Positions 1-7,400 of a stretch of DNA of 9,287 nucleotides are shown piece by piece. Source of the stretch: Candidatus Peregrinibacteria bacterium RIFOXYB2_FULL_32_7 (lineage in GTDB: Bacteria > Patescibacteriota > Gracilibacteria > UBA1369 > GWF2-33-10); contig MFXJ01000044.1 in the NCBI GenBank assembly GCA_001787465.1, forward strand, positions 1 through 9,287, given 5' to 3'. Below the pieces are notes generated by a model. It did not search any database. It saw nothing but the letters and a program-made list of their open reading frames with translations, and was not told the DNA's origin. The translations under genes and the position numbers were made by a program. Numbering within the stretch: position 1 is the stretch's first letter; each line of letters begins with the position of its first letter.

Positions 1-314
1 TCATGCTTTGTTAAATCTTTATATTCTCTTTGTTTTAAAATATTATTTTTGCTGATGATGGCTCCTTTTAATAAAAATTGATCCCGTACCAAAAATTTAC
101 TTCTGTCTGGAATATCATGAGGCAAATCTTCACTTTCCTGATCATACCTATAAATACCGCCTTCAGCGATAAGGATACCGTCCATTACATATTGAACATT
201 ATTTCCAATATAAATATTTCCATTATTTCCGGAAAGATCCTGTTTTGCGATTAAAACCATTTGTTTACCAATAATATTTTCATTGATATAAATATTTCCG
301 CCGTTGGTGATATA
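1..314 (-). other. GNIYI-type possible beta-helix region at the truncated C-terminus
   Basis: Residues 1331-1434 show strand-turn periodicity: GGNIYINENI, then QMVLIAKQDLSGNNGNIYI, then an LIAEGGIY strand, then FLVRDQFLLKGAIISKNNI. The two GNIYI copies are 26 residues apart. The pattern suggests stacked short beta strands such as a parallel beta-helix. I recall similar endings in CPR surface proteins, but no fold is proven and the region continues outside the window. Confidence 0.4.
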
Positions 315-3300
315 GGTATAAATTTCTGTACCTAATTCTTCAGAAATTGTTGCTATTTTTATATTATTATTGCTGACAGTAATTTTTTCTCCATCCACAA
401 TAGAAGATTTATTATCTAAAAATTTATTGATATTTCTTTGTAAATTCGCAAAAGATTGAGCGCTGTCAGCTCCAATGTTAATTACTTTATCATAATTACT
501 GCCGGCAACTACTCCGGAAATATTGACATTATAATTAGTAATAATGTTTTCATCCGCCTGAGTTGACTTCGGCAGAGATAATTGGCAAGTGAAAATATCA
601 ATTCCATTTATGGTATATTTTGCGCTTGAGTTTAAAAGTTCATTTATAATTTCAGGCTCAGGTTCACCTTCCGGCAAACCTGTTATTTCCGCCTTTATTT
701 CCAAATCAGTATTGGTTGTATCTTCAGTGTACGGAATAGAAATATTTTTTCCTGATTGAGGATTAATAAATTTAAAATCCAAAGTCCCGCTACCGTCTAA
801 TTCTGCAGATAATTGATAATTAATTTCCGCGGTATTCAAAATCGCGGTGTTTAAATCGACAAGCGCGTTAATTGTTTGGCTTTCGCCAGTTTTGACTGTG
901 AAATAAGGGGCGTCATTAATTTGTAATGAAGTTACTTGAATTGGATTTTCAAATTCTAAAAATAAGTCATTATTACTAAAATAGACTTCGTATTGATTGC
1001 CGTTTACATTTGCTGTTGCTGATTTAATTTCATAATAATAATCAATATTTTGTCCGCAATGCTCGCTGATATTTTTATTTATTGGCGCTAGCGAACTTAA
1101 ATACCAAGTATTTTCTTGTGAGTCATCTTTTTTTAAATTTATTAATTGTTGATAACTGCTACCATTATTATCAATTTGATTGGAAACTAAATTTGAATTA
1201 GCTTCTATATTAAAATCAGTAACATTAACTTCATTTTGATCAGCACCAAAAATAATTAAATTTATTTTATATCCTTTTGATCCTGCGTAGACGATATGTT
1301 GCGAGTCAATATTACCTGGATTAGGCGTGATCATGGCATAAACATAGATGTCAGTTTTTGAATTTTTATCAAGATAATCAGGAGTCCCATTGTTATCGCT
1401 ATCTGCCGGAGCCGTATATGGATCATCATCGCCAGCTTCAGTTTTGTCAGAGGATCCATCATTATCGCTGTCTGAATCCATATAATTAGGAATGCCATCT
1501 TTATCTTCATCAACATTAGTTTCAATTTCATCAATAATATTATCGTCATCGCTGTCCAAATCTTCACAATTAGCTAATCCGTCATTATCAGTATCAATTT
1601 TTTCTAAATCTTCCGTGCCAAAACTACTGCAATAAACTTCTTTTAATTTTCCATCTGAAGCGTTACAACTGTCAGTCAATTCTTTTTCTTCACCGCCGAT
1701 ATAATAAATTCCGGTATTTGATCCGGCATTATAAATATCGTATCCGTTATCAGTTTCGGTACAGGCGATATAAGAATCGGAACTTGACGGTTCGCAAGCT
1801 CCATTTTTACAAACTTCTCCTTCATTACAATATAGAAGCTGTAAATTGCCCTTGCCACTGTCGCAATAAGATTCATATACACCATAAAGACCAGAACAGA
1901 AATCCGAATGAGTAGCGTTATCGCCATTTGAATACCAATTACCTTGCGTATAGCCCGCGGTATTTTTATTTACGCCGTCGCTATCAATACAAGATGACGT
2001 GCTGTCTGCTTTCAAAAAGTGAGTAACTTCATTTAATTTATTTAAATAAAAGCCAATAGTCCCACTTTTTTCTTCTAAAGCCGGACGAATAAAAATATTA
2101 TTTTCTTCATTTGCTTCTTTAATTTTATTGTTAGAATCAACGGTTACGGTTACTTCATAATTATCAGCCTCGTTAACATCAATTTTAAAAGATTTTAAAG
2201 CTTGGCTATAAATCCGCACACATTCATTAGCGGGAATTTCACCGTCATAATTGTTATCTTTGTCTTTTCCATTAGCCGTAAAATTGATTTTGAATTCCGA
2301 AATACTTTGATTAACAGAACAAACATCAGCATAATAAGCGTCTTCTTGAATCGTATCTCTGCCAACATCCCCAATATATAAATCTTGTCCAAAACAAATC
2401 TTTTTAGTCAAAACATTATCTTCTTTTGTAGATTCATTAATTTTATTTTCAGGATCAAGATCAACTTTTGCATCATAACAATCCATTTGTTCTGAATTTA
2501 TATCATAATGACTAAAAGGTTTTGTATATGAACGAACGCAAGTATTAGCGGTTAAATCGTTATATTTAAAATCACTGCTTTTGCCGTTGACGTTAAAATC
2601 ATAGGTAACTTTTTCAATTCCTTCTTCTTCTGTGCAGATATCAACAAAAAACTTGTCAGAATTTTGTGGGTCAATTCCTGTATCTATAACAGACAAATTA
2701 ACTTTTTTCTTAGCTTCTTCATTAACATCGGCATTATCAATAACCTCTGAAACGCAGGCTCCTTCACTGCAAATATAATTTTCCGGACAATAATCATATT
2801 TTATATACATATATTTTTGCGGATCCACACATCCTTCTTCATTATCAGAGATACCGTCTCCATCTTTATCATAGGCATCTTTACCAAATGATTCCGTTAA
2901 ACAATTATTATTTTCGTTTGCTTCTGTCACAATATTTGGATCATCAACGCATACTTTTAAAATGTATTTGCCTTCAAGCGAAATAGAGGAAGTAGTTACC
3001 GTTCCTCCGCCTGCTAATAAAAATATTTTATCTTCCATATCTACCCATTGTAAATCCATCCATTCCTCTCCATCCAAATAAACTTTGGTATGACCGTTGG
3101 TATCAGAATCAACATTAGTTGCCCCTTCATTTTTCATCGTAATAAAAAGATTAGTGCCATCAATAGTAATTTTTGATACTACTAAATCAGCTGGTCCGCT
3201 AATAGGCGCTAGTTCTAATTCAGTTACTAAATAAATATTATCAAAATCAATATATCCATAGTTATCGCTCCAGGCTTTTCCGGTTAATTTCATTGGATTT

Positions 3301-4304
3301 GTAGATTTATCTATTTTTACTCCATACGGAAATTCATCACTAGGATTATCATCATCAAAACGAAGATAATCATTTAATTTATCACTCCAAGCATAGCCAA
3401 TAAGATTTGAATCTTTATCAGCATAAACTTGGTAATCAAAATCTCCGCAGGCTATTCCAAGATTATCTCCATTTTCACAATAAAGGCTTACCTCCTCAAG
3501 ATCTCTATTATTATCCGTTAACCAGCCTTTGATATTCCAAATATTTTGTCCGGTAGTAATTCTGCCTACATTTTCCAGAGGAACGATATTTTGAAAAATT
3601 GTTGAATCTGTTACGTCAAAATAATAAGTAATGATTTCAACAGTTTCTTCTTTTATTTCTGGCGCTTCTTCATCGCAGGCATCGCCAATTTTATCACTAT
3701 CAGTATCTAATTGATCTTTATTAGAAATTGTCGGACAGTTATCGCTGTTATTTCCTGCATAGCCTTCAGGCGCTTGATTCAAACAAAAAGAAAAAGCGCT
3801 TCCATATCCATATTCGTCATTATCTTCATCAGCATAATATTTTTTTTCAGTGTGAATATCAGCTTTTTCATCATCGCAATCTTTTTTCCCTTTATAGCCG
3901 TCTCCATCTTTATCACTGTCGCAAACATTTCCATAACCATCTTTATCTAAATCTTTTTGGTCAGAATTAGCATTACTTGGGCAATTATCGCCAGAAATAT
4001 TTGAATAACCTGTAGGCGCAGTATTTTGACAAAAGTATTCTCCATCACCTGAACCAACATTATCAGCGTCTTCATCTAAGTAAAATAATTTCTCCTCATG
4101 AATAGTTGCATCATTATCATTACAATCCTTGGTAATATTATATCCATCTTTGTCTTTATCGCTCACATCTTCTGTATCAGGAGTCTTATCATCGCAATCA
4201 GGATCGTTTATCGGACACTGCGCGGATGTAGACGTTGCAAAGAGAATAAAAGTTAAAAATAGACAAGAAAATAAAGAAAAAATAATAGGAATTTTGTTTT
4301 TCAT
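1..4304 (-). CDS. Giant secreted Asp/Cys-rich multidomain surface protein, 3' end outside window
   Basis: One uninterrupted minus-strand frame gives 1434 codons from the ATG at 4304 to the window edge, so the C-terminus is missing. The product starts with a signal peptide and is probably displayed on or released from the cell surface. In order it shows: two 81-residue MopE/TSP3-like modules (residues 49-211); a region with two AWSD motifs (about 223-360); three CARDB-like repeats (372-742); two cysteine-rich modules (about 772-893); an Asp-rich TSP3 block (903-982); a beta-rich region (983-1330); and a GNIYI-type possible beta-helix (1331 onward). These families are typical of extracellular calcium-stabilised adhesins or cell-wall proteins; an adhesive or structural role is inference. 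The start is the first ATG behind a good promoter and gives a classic signal peptide, although no Shine-Dalgarno sequence precedes it. A sortase signal or membrane anchor, if present, would lie beyond the window. It diverges from the cyclase-like gene across 188 bp. Confidence 0.9.
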   Translation of the reverse strand, partial: MKNKIPIIFSLFSCLFLTFILFATSTSAQCPINDPDCDDKTPDTEDVSDKDKDGYNITKDCNDNDATIHEEKLFYLDEDADNVGSGDGEYFCQNTAPTGYSNISGDNCPSNANSDQKDLDKDGYGNVCDSDKDGDGYKGKKDCDDEKADIHTEKKYYADEDNDEYGYGSAFSFCLNQAPEGYAGNNSDNCPTISNKDQLDTDSDKIGDACDEEAPEIKEETVEIITYYFDVTDSTIFQNIVPLENVGRITTGQNIWNIKGWLTDNNRDLEEVSLYCENGDNLGIACGDFDYQVYADKDSNLIGYAWSDKLNDYLRFDDDNPSDEFPYGVKIDKSTNPMKLTGKAWSDNYGYIDFDNIYLVTELELAPISGPADLVVSKITIDGTNLFITMKNEGATNVDSDTNGHTKVYLDGEEWMDLQWVDMEDKIFLLAGGGTVTTSSISLEGKYILKVCVDDPNIVTEANENNNCLTESFGKDAYDKDGDGISDNEEGCVDPQKYMYIKYDYCPENYICSEGACVSEVIDNADVNEEAKKKVNLSVIDTGIDPQNSDKFFVDICTEEEGIEKVTYDFNVNGKSSDFKYNDLTANTCVRSYTKPFSHYDINSEQMDCYDAKVDLDPENKINESTKEDNVLTKKICFGQDLYIGDVGRDTIQEDAYYADVCSVNQSISEFKINFTANGKDKDNNYDGEIPANECVRIYSQALKSFKIDVNEADNYEVTVTVDSNNKIKEANEENNIFIRPALEEKSGTIGFYLNKLNEVTHFLKADSTSSCIDSDGVNKNTAGYTQGNWYSNGDNATHSDFCSGLYGVYESYCDSGKGNLQLLYCNEGEVCKNGACEPSSSDSYIACTETDNGYDIYNAGSNTGIYYIGGEEKELTDSCNASDGKLKEVYCSSFGTEDLEKIDTDNDGLANCEDLDSDDDNIIDEIETNVDEDKDGIPNYMDSDSDNDGSSDKTEAGDDDPYTAPADSDNNGTPDYLDKNSKTDIYVYAMITPNPGNIDSQHIVYAGSKGYKINLIIFGADQNEVNVTDFNIEANSNLVSNQIDNNGSSYQQLINLKKDDSQENTWYLSSLAPINKNISEHCGQNIDYYYEIKSATANVNGNQYEVYFSNNDLFLEFENPIQVTSLQINDAPYFTVKTGESQTINALVDLNTAILNTAEINYQLSAELDGSGTLDFKFINPQSGKNISIPYTEDTTNTDLEIKAEITGLPEGEPEPEIINELLNSSAKYTINGIDIFTCQLSLPKSTQADENIITNYNVNISGVVAGSNYDKVINIGADSAQSFANLQRNINKFLDNKSSIVDGEKITVSNNNIKIATISEELGTEIYTYITNGGNIYINENIIGKQMVLIAKQDLSGNNGNIYIGNNVQYVMDGILIAEGGIYRYDQESEDLPHDIPDRSKFLVRDQFLLKGAIISKNNILKQREYKDLTKH
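1359..1598 (-). repeat. Asp-rich TSP3-type calcium-binding block
   Basis: Residues 903-982 contain successive D-x-D-x-DG-type loops: DTDNDG, DSDDDN, DEDKDG, DSDSDNDG and DSDNNG. They are spaced by short segments with Glu or Tyr-x-Asp ends, as in thrombospondin type 3 and related bacterial calcium-binding repeats. The block probably forms a rigid calcium-dependent linker between the cysteine modules and the beta-rich C-terminal part. Confidence 0.75.
1626..1991 (-). repeat. Two cysteine-rich modules, probably disulfide-stabilised
   Basis: Residues 772-838 and 848-893 share the order Cys, acidic SDG/TDNGYD segment, Gly-rich stretch, Ser/Thr-Asp-x-Cys, then a Tyr-Cys pair (ESYCDS, EVYCSS). The first copy ends in a CNEGEVCKNGAC cluster that resembles YICSEGAC at 510-517. 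The even spacing of cysteines in a secreted protein suggests disulfides. I do not recognise a named family with certainty. Confidence 0.5.
2079..3191 (-). repeat. Three CARDB-like Ig-fold repeats
   Basis: Residues 372-473 are the clearest copy. They start ADLVVSKITIDG, continue with a KNEGATNV strand, and end with VTEANENNN. CARDB domains (cell-adhesion-related domain of bacteria) typically end with this kind of Asn/Glu-rich turn. Residues 534-638 and 640-742 are more divergent. They keep the closing motif (KINESTKEDN, KIKEANEENN) and carry an extra Cys-Val-Arg segment (NTCVRSY, NECVRIY) shared by these two copies only. A TSP3-like DKDGDG loop and a C-x5-C-x4-C cysteine cluster (506-517) separate copy 1 from copy 2. 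Confidence 0.65.
3240..3404 (-). repeat. Two AWSD motifs resembling the AWSENIGW-type motif
   Basis: Residues 302-308 (IGYAWSD) and 342-347 (GKAWSD) are followed at similar distances by YLRF and YIDF. They look like degenerate copies of a G-x-AWSENIGW-I-x-F motif that I recall from many Parcubacteria-type surface proteins. The family assignment comes from memory, and the function of the motif is unknown to me. Confidence 0.5.
3672..4160 (-). repeat. Tandem pair of 81-residue MopE/TSP3-like metal-binding modules
   Basis: Residues 49-129 and 131-211 align without gaps over 81 positions, with 42 identities by hand count and one Ser between the copies. Each copy begins with a DKDxDGY loop followed by a DCxD motif. 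A Tyr and acidic segment follows, then C-x5-G-Y (CQNTAPTGY and CLNQAPEGY), then a DNCP...DQ...D-x-D...CD thrombospondin type 3 repeat. DxDxDG loops bind calcium in TSP3 proteins, and the first half resembles the MopE-type metal-binding motif. Calcium binding here is inferred from these motifs. Confidence 0.8.
4221..4304 (-). other. Sec signal peptide of the surface protein
   Basis: Residues 1-28 have basic residues at positions 2 and 4, a hydrophobic core rich in Ile, Phe and Leu (about 5-23), and a small-residue stretch ending TSTSA before Gln29-Cys30. Cleavage after Ala28 is the most likely site. Cys14 lies inside the hydrophobic core and is not in a convincing lipobox, so I do not call a lipoprotein. 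Confidence 0.8.
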
Positions 4305-4338
4305 GATTTTTGGTTTAAAAAAGTGAATAAATCTTATT

Positions 4339-4367
4339 ATTATACCTTATTTCATGTGAAAATACAA
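4339..4367 (-). promoter_or_regulatory. Sigma70-type promoter of the surface protein gene
   Basis: Reading the minus strand, TTGTAT (4367-4362) is followed by a 17-bp spacer and a perfect TATAAT (4344-4339). The predicted start near 4332 gives a leader of about 28 nt. The leader has no Shine-Dalgarno sequence; the bases before the ATG are AAACCAAAAATC. Confidence 0.7.
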
Positions 4368-4457
4368 AAAATTTGTTTAAAAAATTTAGGGATTCTCCAT
4401 TTGCAAAAAATCTTTTTATTGTTTAATTTTTTCTTGATTAATTTTTAATTTTATTTG

Positions 4458-4466
4458 TGATATAAT
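4458..4466 (+). promoter_or_regulatory. Extended -10 promoter of the cyclase-like gene
   Basis: TGATATAAT is a perfect extended -10 element (TGn-TATAAT). The best upstream -35-like hexamer, TTGATT at 4434-4439, is 21 bp away and too far for a normal spacer, so the extended -10 probably carries recognition. Transcription should start near 4473, leaving a leader of about 20 nt without a Shine-Dalgarno sequence. Confidence 0.65.
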
Positions 4467-4492
4467 TTAAAGACTTTAAATTTATTTATGTT

Positions 4493-7400
4493 ATGGGGTT
4501 AGTTCAAAAAAAAATAATAGATGATGATGTGGAAGCTCCAGGAAGAGAATTGCCTATATTACGAGTTATTGAGGGTGGAAAAAACCCTTCTAATCCAGGA
4601 ACTTTACAAGCGCTTTTATCTAATTTAGCCGACAAAGAAAAAGAAAATTTGAGAGGTGATTTGCAAGCAAGAGAAGGATTGAAAGTACTTGCTAGTAAAG
4701 AAAATATTTTAGGAGTTGAAGATTTGATTACTGAATTTGAAAGCAATCCTTCTTTGATGGATGAAGTGAAAATGGATAAACTTGCTCTTGTGTCATTGCT
4801 GTTAAAGCAACTTTCTTGCGAGTGGTTAAGGGATCCTGCTATAGCTTGGGCGAAAAGATTAGAAAGCGGTTGTTCTATAGATGAATTAACTAATGAACCT
4901 TTTGAAATTGAAGGTCAATGGCCGATTATGGTGAAGATTGATTTGAATGCTTTTTCTGATATTTCAAAGGCGCTTGGTGAATCTAGGATGCCACTTTTTG
5001 AGCAATTTTTGCATGATTATGTGTATGAACATACCGCGGTCTATTCTTGTTATTACGCTTGCCCTCCAGCTGGAGATGCTTTTACTTTTCTTTTTAATGA
5101 TGCTAATGAAGCTAATCATTTTATGTTATCAATAAAAGATGCGGATTTTGTTCAAAAATTACTTGAAAAAAGTCGAAGCAATGAAAAATATTTTGAAATT
5201 CTTGCACTAATGCGAGAGGTAGAGCAGGTAGGAATTAGAATTGCAGAAGGAAAAACCGCTAATTCATTTAGCATCGCGGCGATTCAGTTCGGTAAAGCAG
5301 AAAGGATCAAACAAACTTGTTATTCTACAGATCAAAATCCAGATCAAGCTGTGTTAGCTTATAATGGTGGACCAGGATTTAAAGGCGCGACAAAATTTCA
5401 AAAATACGCCAAAGCTGGAGCCGCATTAGTTACTAGTTCTTTCTATGATGCCTTGACTCAAAAAGAGTTATTTGAATCAGCTGTTGCGGTACAAAACGAG
5501 TCTGGAGAAGTAATAATTTTAGCTAGAAGTGAAGTTGAGGAAGGTAATGAAAATGGAGTTTTTGTAGATAAAGAAACTAAGAAGGAGTATAAAGTAGCAG
5601 AATTTTTTGAAGATACTAAAACAGGAGATATATTGCTTCTTTCAGAAGGACAGGCGCGTTATTCTGAAATAAAGAGTGATGAAAATAGATATAGATTATT
5701 AGATCCAGAACAAGATAGAAGATGCCAATATTTTATTTGTAAAAAAGATGTAAGGAGTAAAGTTAGAAGATCAGAGGAGGGAGATGCTGTAGTAAGGCCG
5801 AAACATGCCCTTAGTGATAAAGATATTTCCGGATTAAGCGTAGATTACTTATCAGGTCTTGCTTTTGGGATTGGAAGGATGTATCCAAGAGGTTCTTTAA
5901 GCGATGTTAATTCGGGTGAAAGAAAAGAAATGGCCCATTTTGAAACACAAATGTTTTTTTCTTTATCTTTTTGTTCTTTAGATGATCTGACAAAAGGTAA
6001 AGAATTTTTTCAAACCGCTTTTAATAATTTTTTAGTAAGATCAGTAAGTGAACCAAAGCCAAGATTTATCATAGATGAAAATCGTTTGTCTTTTCAAATG
6101 CCTGCTGAAAAAAATGCCTGTACAGCAATGCTTCAATATTTGCACGATACGTTAATGCCTATTTTTAGAGAAAATTTTTCAAAATCGCCAATATCTTTAG
6201 GAATTTCTGTTGGACATTCGCAAAGAGGAGCGAATAAATCAGGTCAGCCTGATAGAAATTGGTTAAACATGGGAGGCCGACCAACTATTGAAGCAGTTCG
6301 AGCTTCAGGTCAAAAAATTCCAGGAGAAGATATTGTTATCACAGCGCAAGCCGCTGAATTTTTTCCAAAAGAGATGGTTCATCCATTAGGTAATAAAGAT
6401 TTTAAAGGCATTGGTAGTCGAGAATGTTTTGGTTATGGTTATGAAATGAGCAGTGTTCCGGATTTTATAGGCATGAATGATATGCAGACAGCAGTAAATC
6501 AAGAATTAGAAAAATTAAACGCAGAAGAAAGCGTAGAACAAATTTTGTTAAATATTTCTTCTTCTGATAGGGGCATGGGAGAGGATTCTGTTTTGGGTTG
6601 GATAAGTTTGCGTTTAAGAGCAATGAGTGATAAGTGTTCGGTTGTCAGAGTTGATGTTCCAAGAGGCAATAAAAGTCCAAGACAACTAGAATCTGATATT
6701 GTTAGTGGTATAAAATCAATGTTAGAAGAGAAAACATCTGCTGATAGCGCTTCTGCTGTTTCTCAAGAGACGAGATTAATTAGAGAAAGAATTCTTGAGT
6801 TGCAAAATGGCAAGACTAAACCTCTTGTTTTAGTGATTAATGGCCTTAGCGTAGCCGATCAAGAAAGTATTCAGGCTTTGAGTGTAGTAAGGAATTTCCC
6901 TGGTAGAGTTCATCTTGTGAGCAGTACTCAAGGAGTTGAAGCGAGCAGGAATATATTTCAAATTCTTGGATCTAGAAATGTGGCAACAGAAACATTGGAT
7001 TTAGAAGAAACAGCTCAATTTATTTTTGAAAGAGTGGCTGGAGGAGAAATTAATGATATCGATAAAGAGGAAATAAAAGCTGAGATACAAAAACACGCGT
7101 TATATTTAAAATTACCAACTGACAGAATTCCTTATGATACAGCTATTGCTCTTGCTAGAGTTGCTAGTAAAGAACGTGGCACAGGAAAATGGATTTTAAG
7201 ACAAAAAGAAGCAGATAGTGCGATTCAAACAGAACTTGGAGAAGCTGGAGTTAGAGGACAAACCGCGGAAATATTAACAGTATGCAGTCTTTTTAATGGC
7301 GGAACTTTTACAATTGATAATTTGGGTAAAATATATGGACAGGAAACTGGAGAAACTTCTATGGAAGGAATTGTTCAACGATTATTAGATGAGCATTATA

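Noticed and set aside
1331..1567. Minus-strand frame rich in Met, Ile and Lys
   Set aside because: It lies in another frame of the Asp-repeat block of the surface protein, whose own frame is open throughout; the composition is an artefact of the GAT-rich repeats.
1676..2392. Several 65-83 codon frames on both strands
   Set aside because: All fall inside the continuous surface-protein frame and show no plausible domain.
3711..3970. Two overlapping plus-strand reading frames rich in Ile, Phe, His and Ser
   Set aside because: They are the antisense of the Asp-rich TSP3 modules in the surface protein and have no homology-like features or start signals.
4221..4304. Lipoprotein signal with Cys14 as the lipidated residue
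   Set aside because: Cys14 is in the middle of the hydrophobic core and the preceding residues (LFS) do not match a lipobox; cleavage before Gln29 is more likely.
4129..4326. Plus-strand 65-codon frame crossing the surface-protein start
   Set aside because: It is antisense to the signal peptide and first module and lacks a promoter or ribosome binding site.
4366..4387. Direct repeat AAAAAATTT twice, 13 bp apart, in the divergent spacer
   Set aside because: Low-complexity A/T sequence of this kind is expected by chance here; it is not a convincing operator.
4504..4746. Minus-strand 80-codon frame and the plus-strand short frames at 4947 and 8001
   Set aside because: These are shadows of the 1517-codon frame, which has coherent domains along its full length.
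4910..5140. Possible GGDEF diguanylate cyclase domain from KIDLNAF and AGDAF
   Set aside because: There is no GG[DE]EF loop, and the later 'AKAG-x4-TS' segment matches the class III cyclase end, so a cyclase homology domain fits better.
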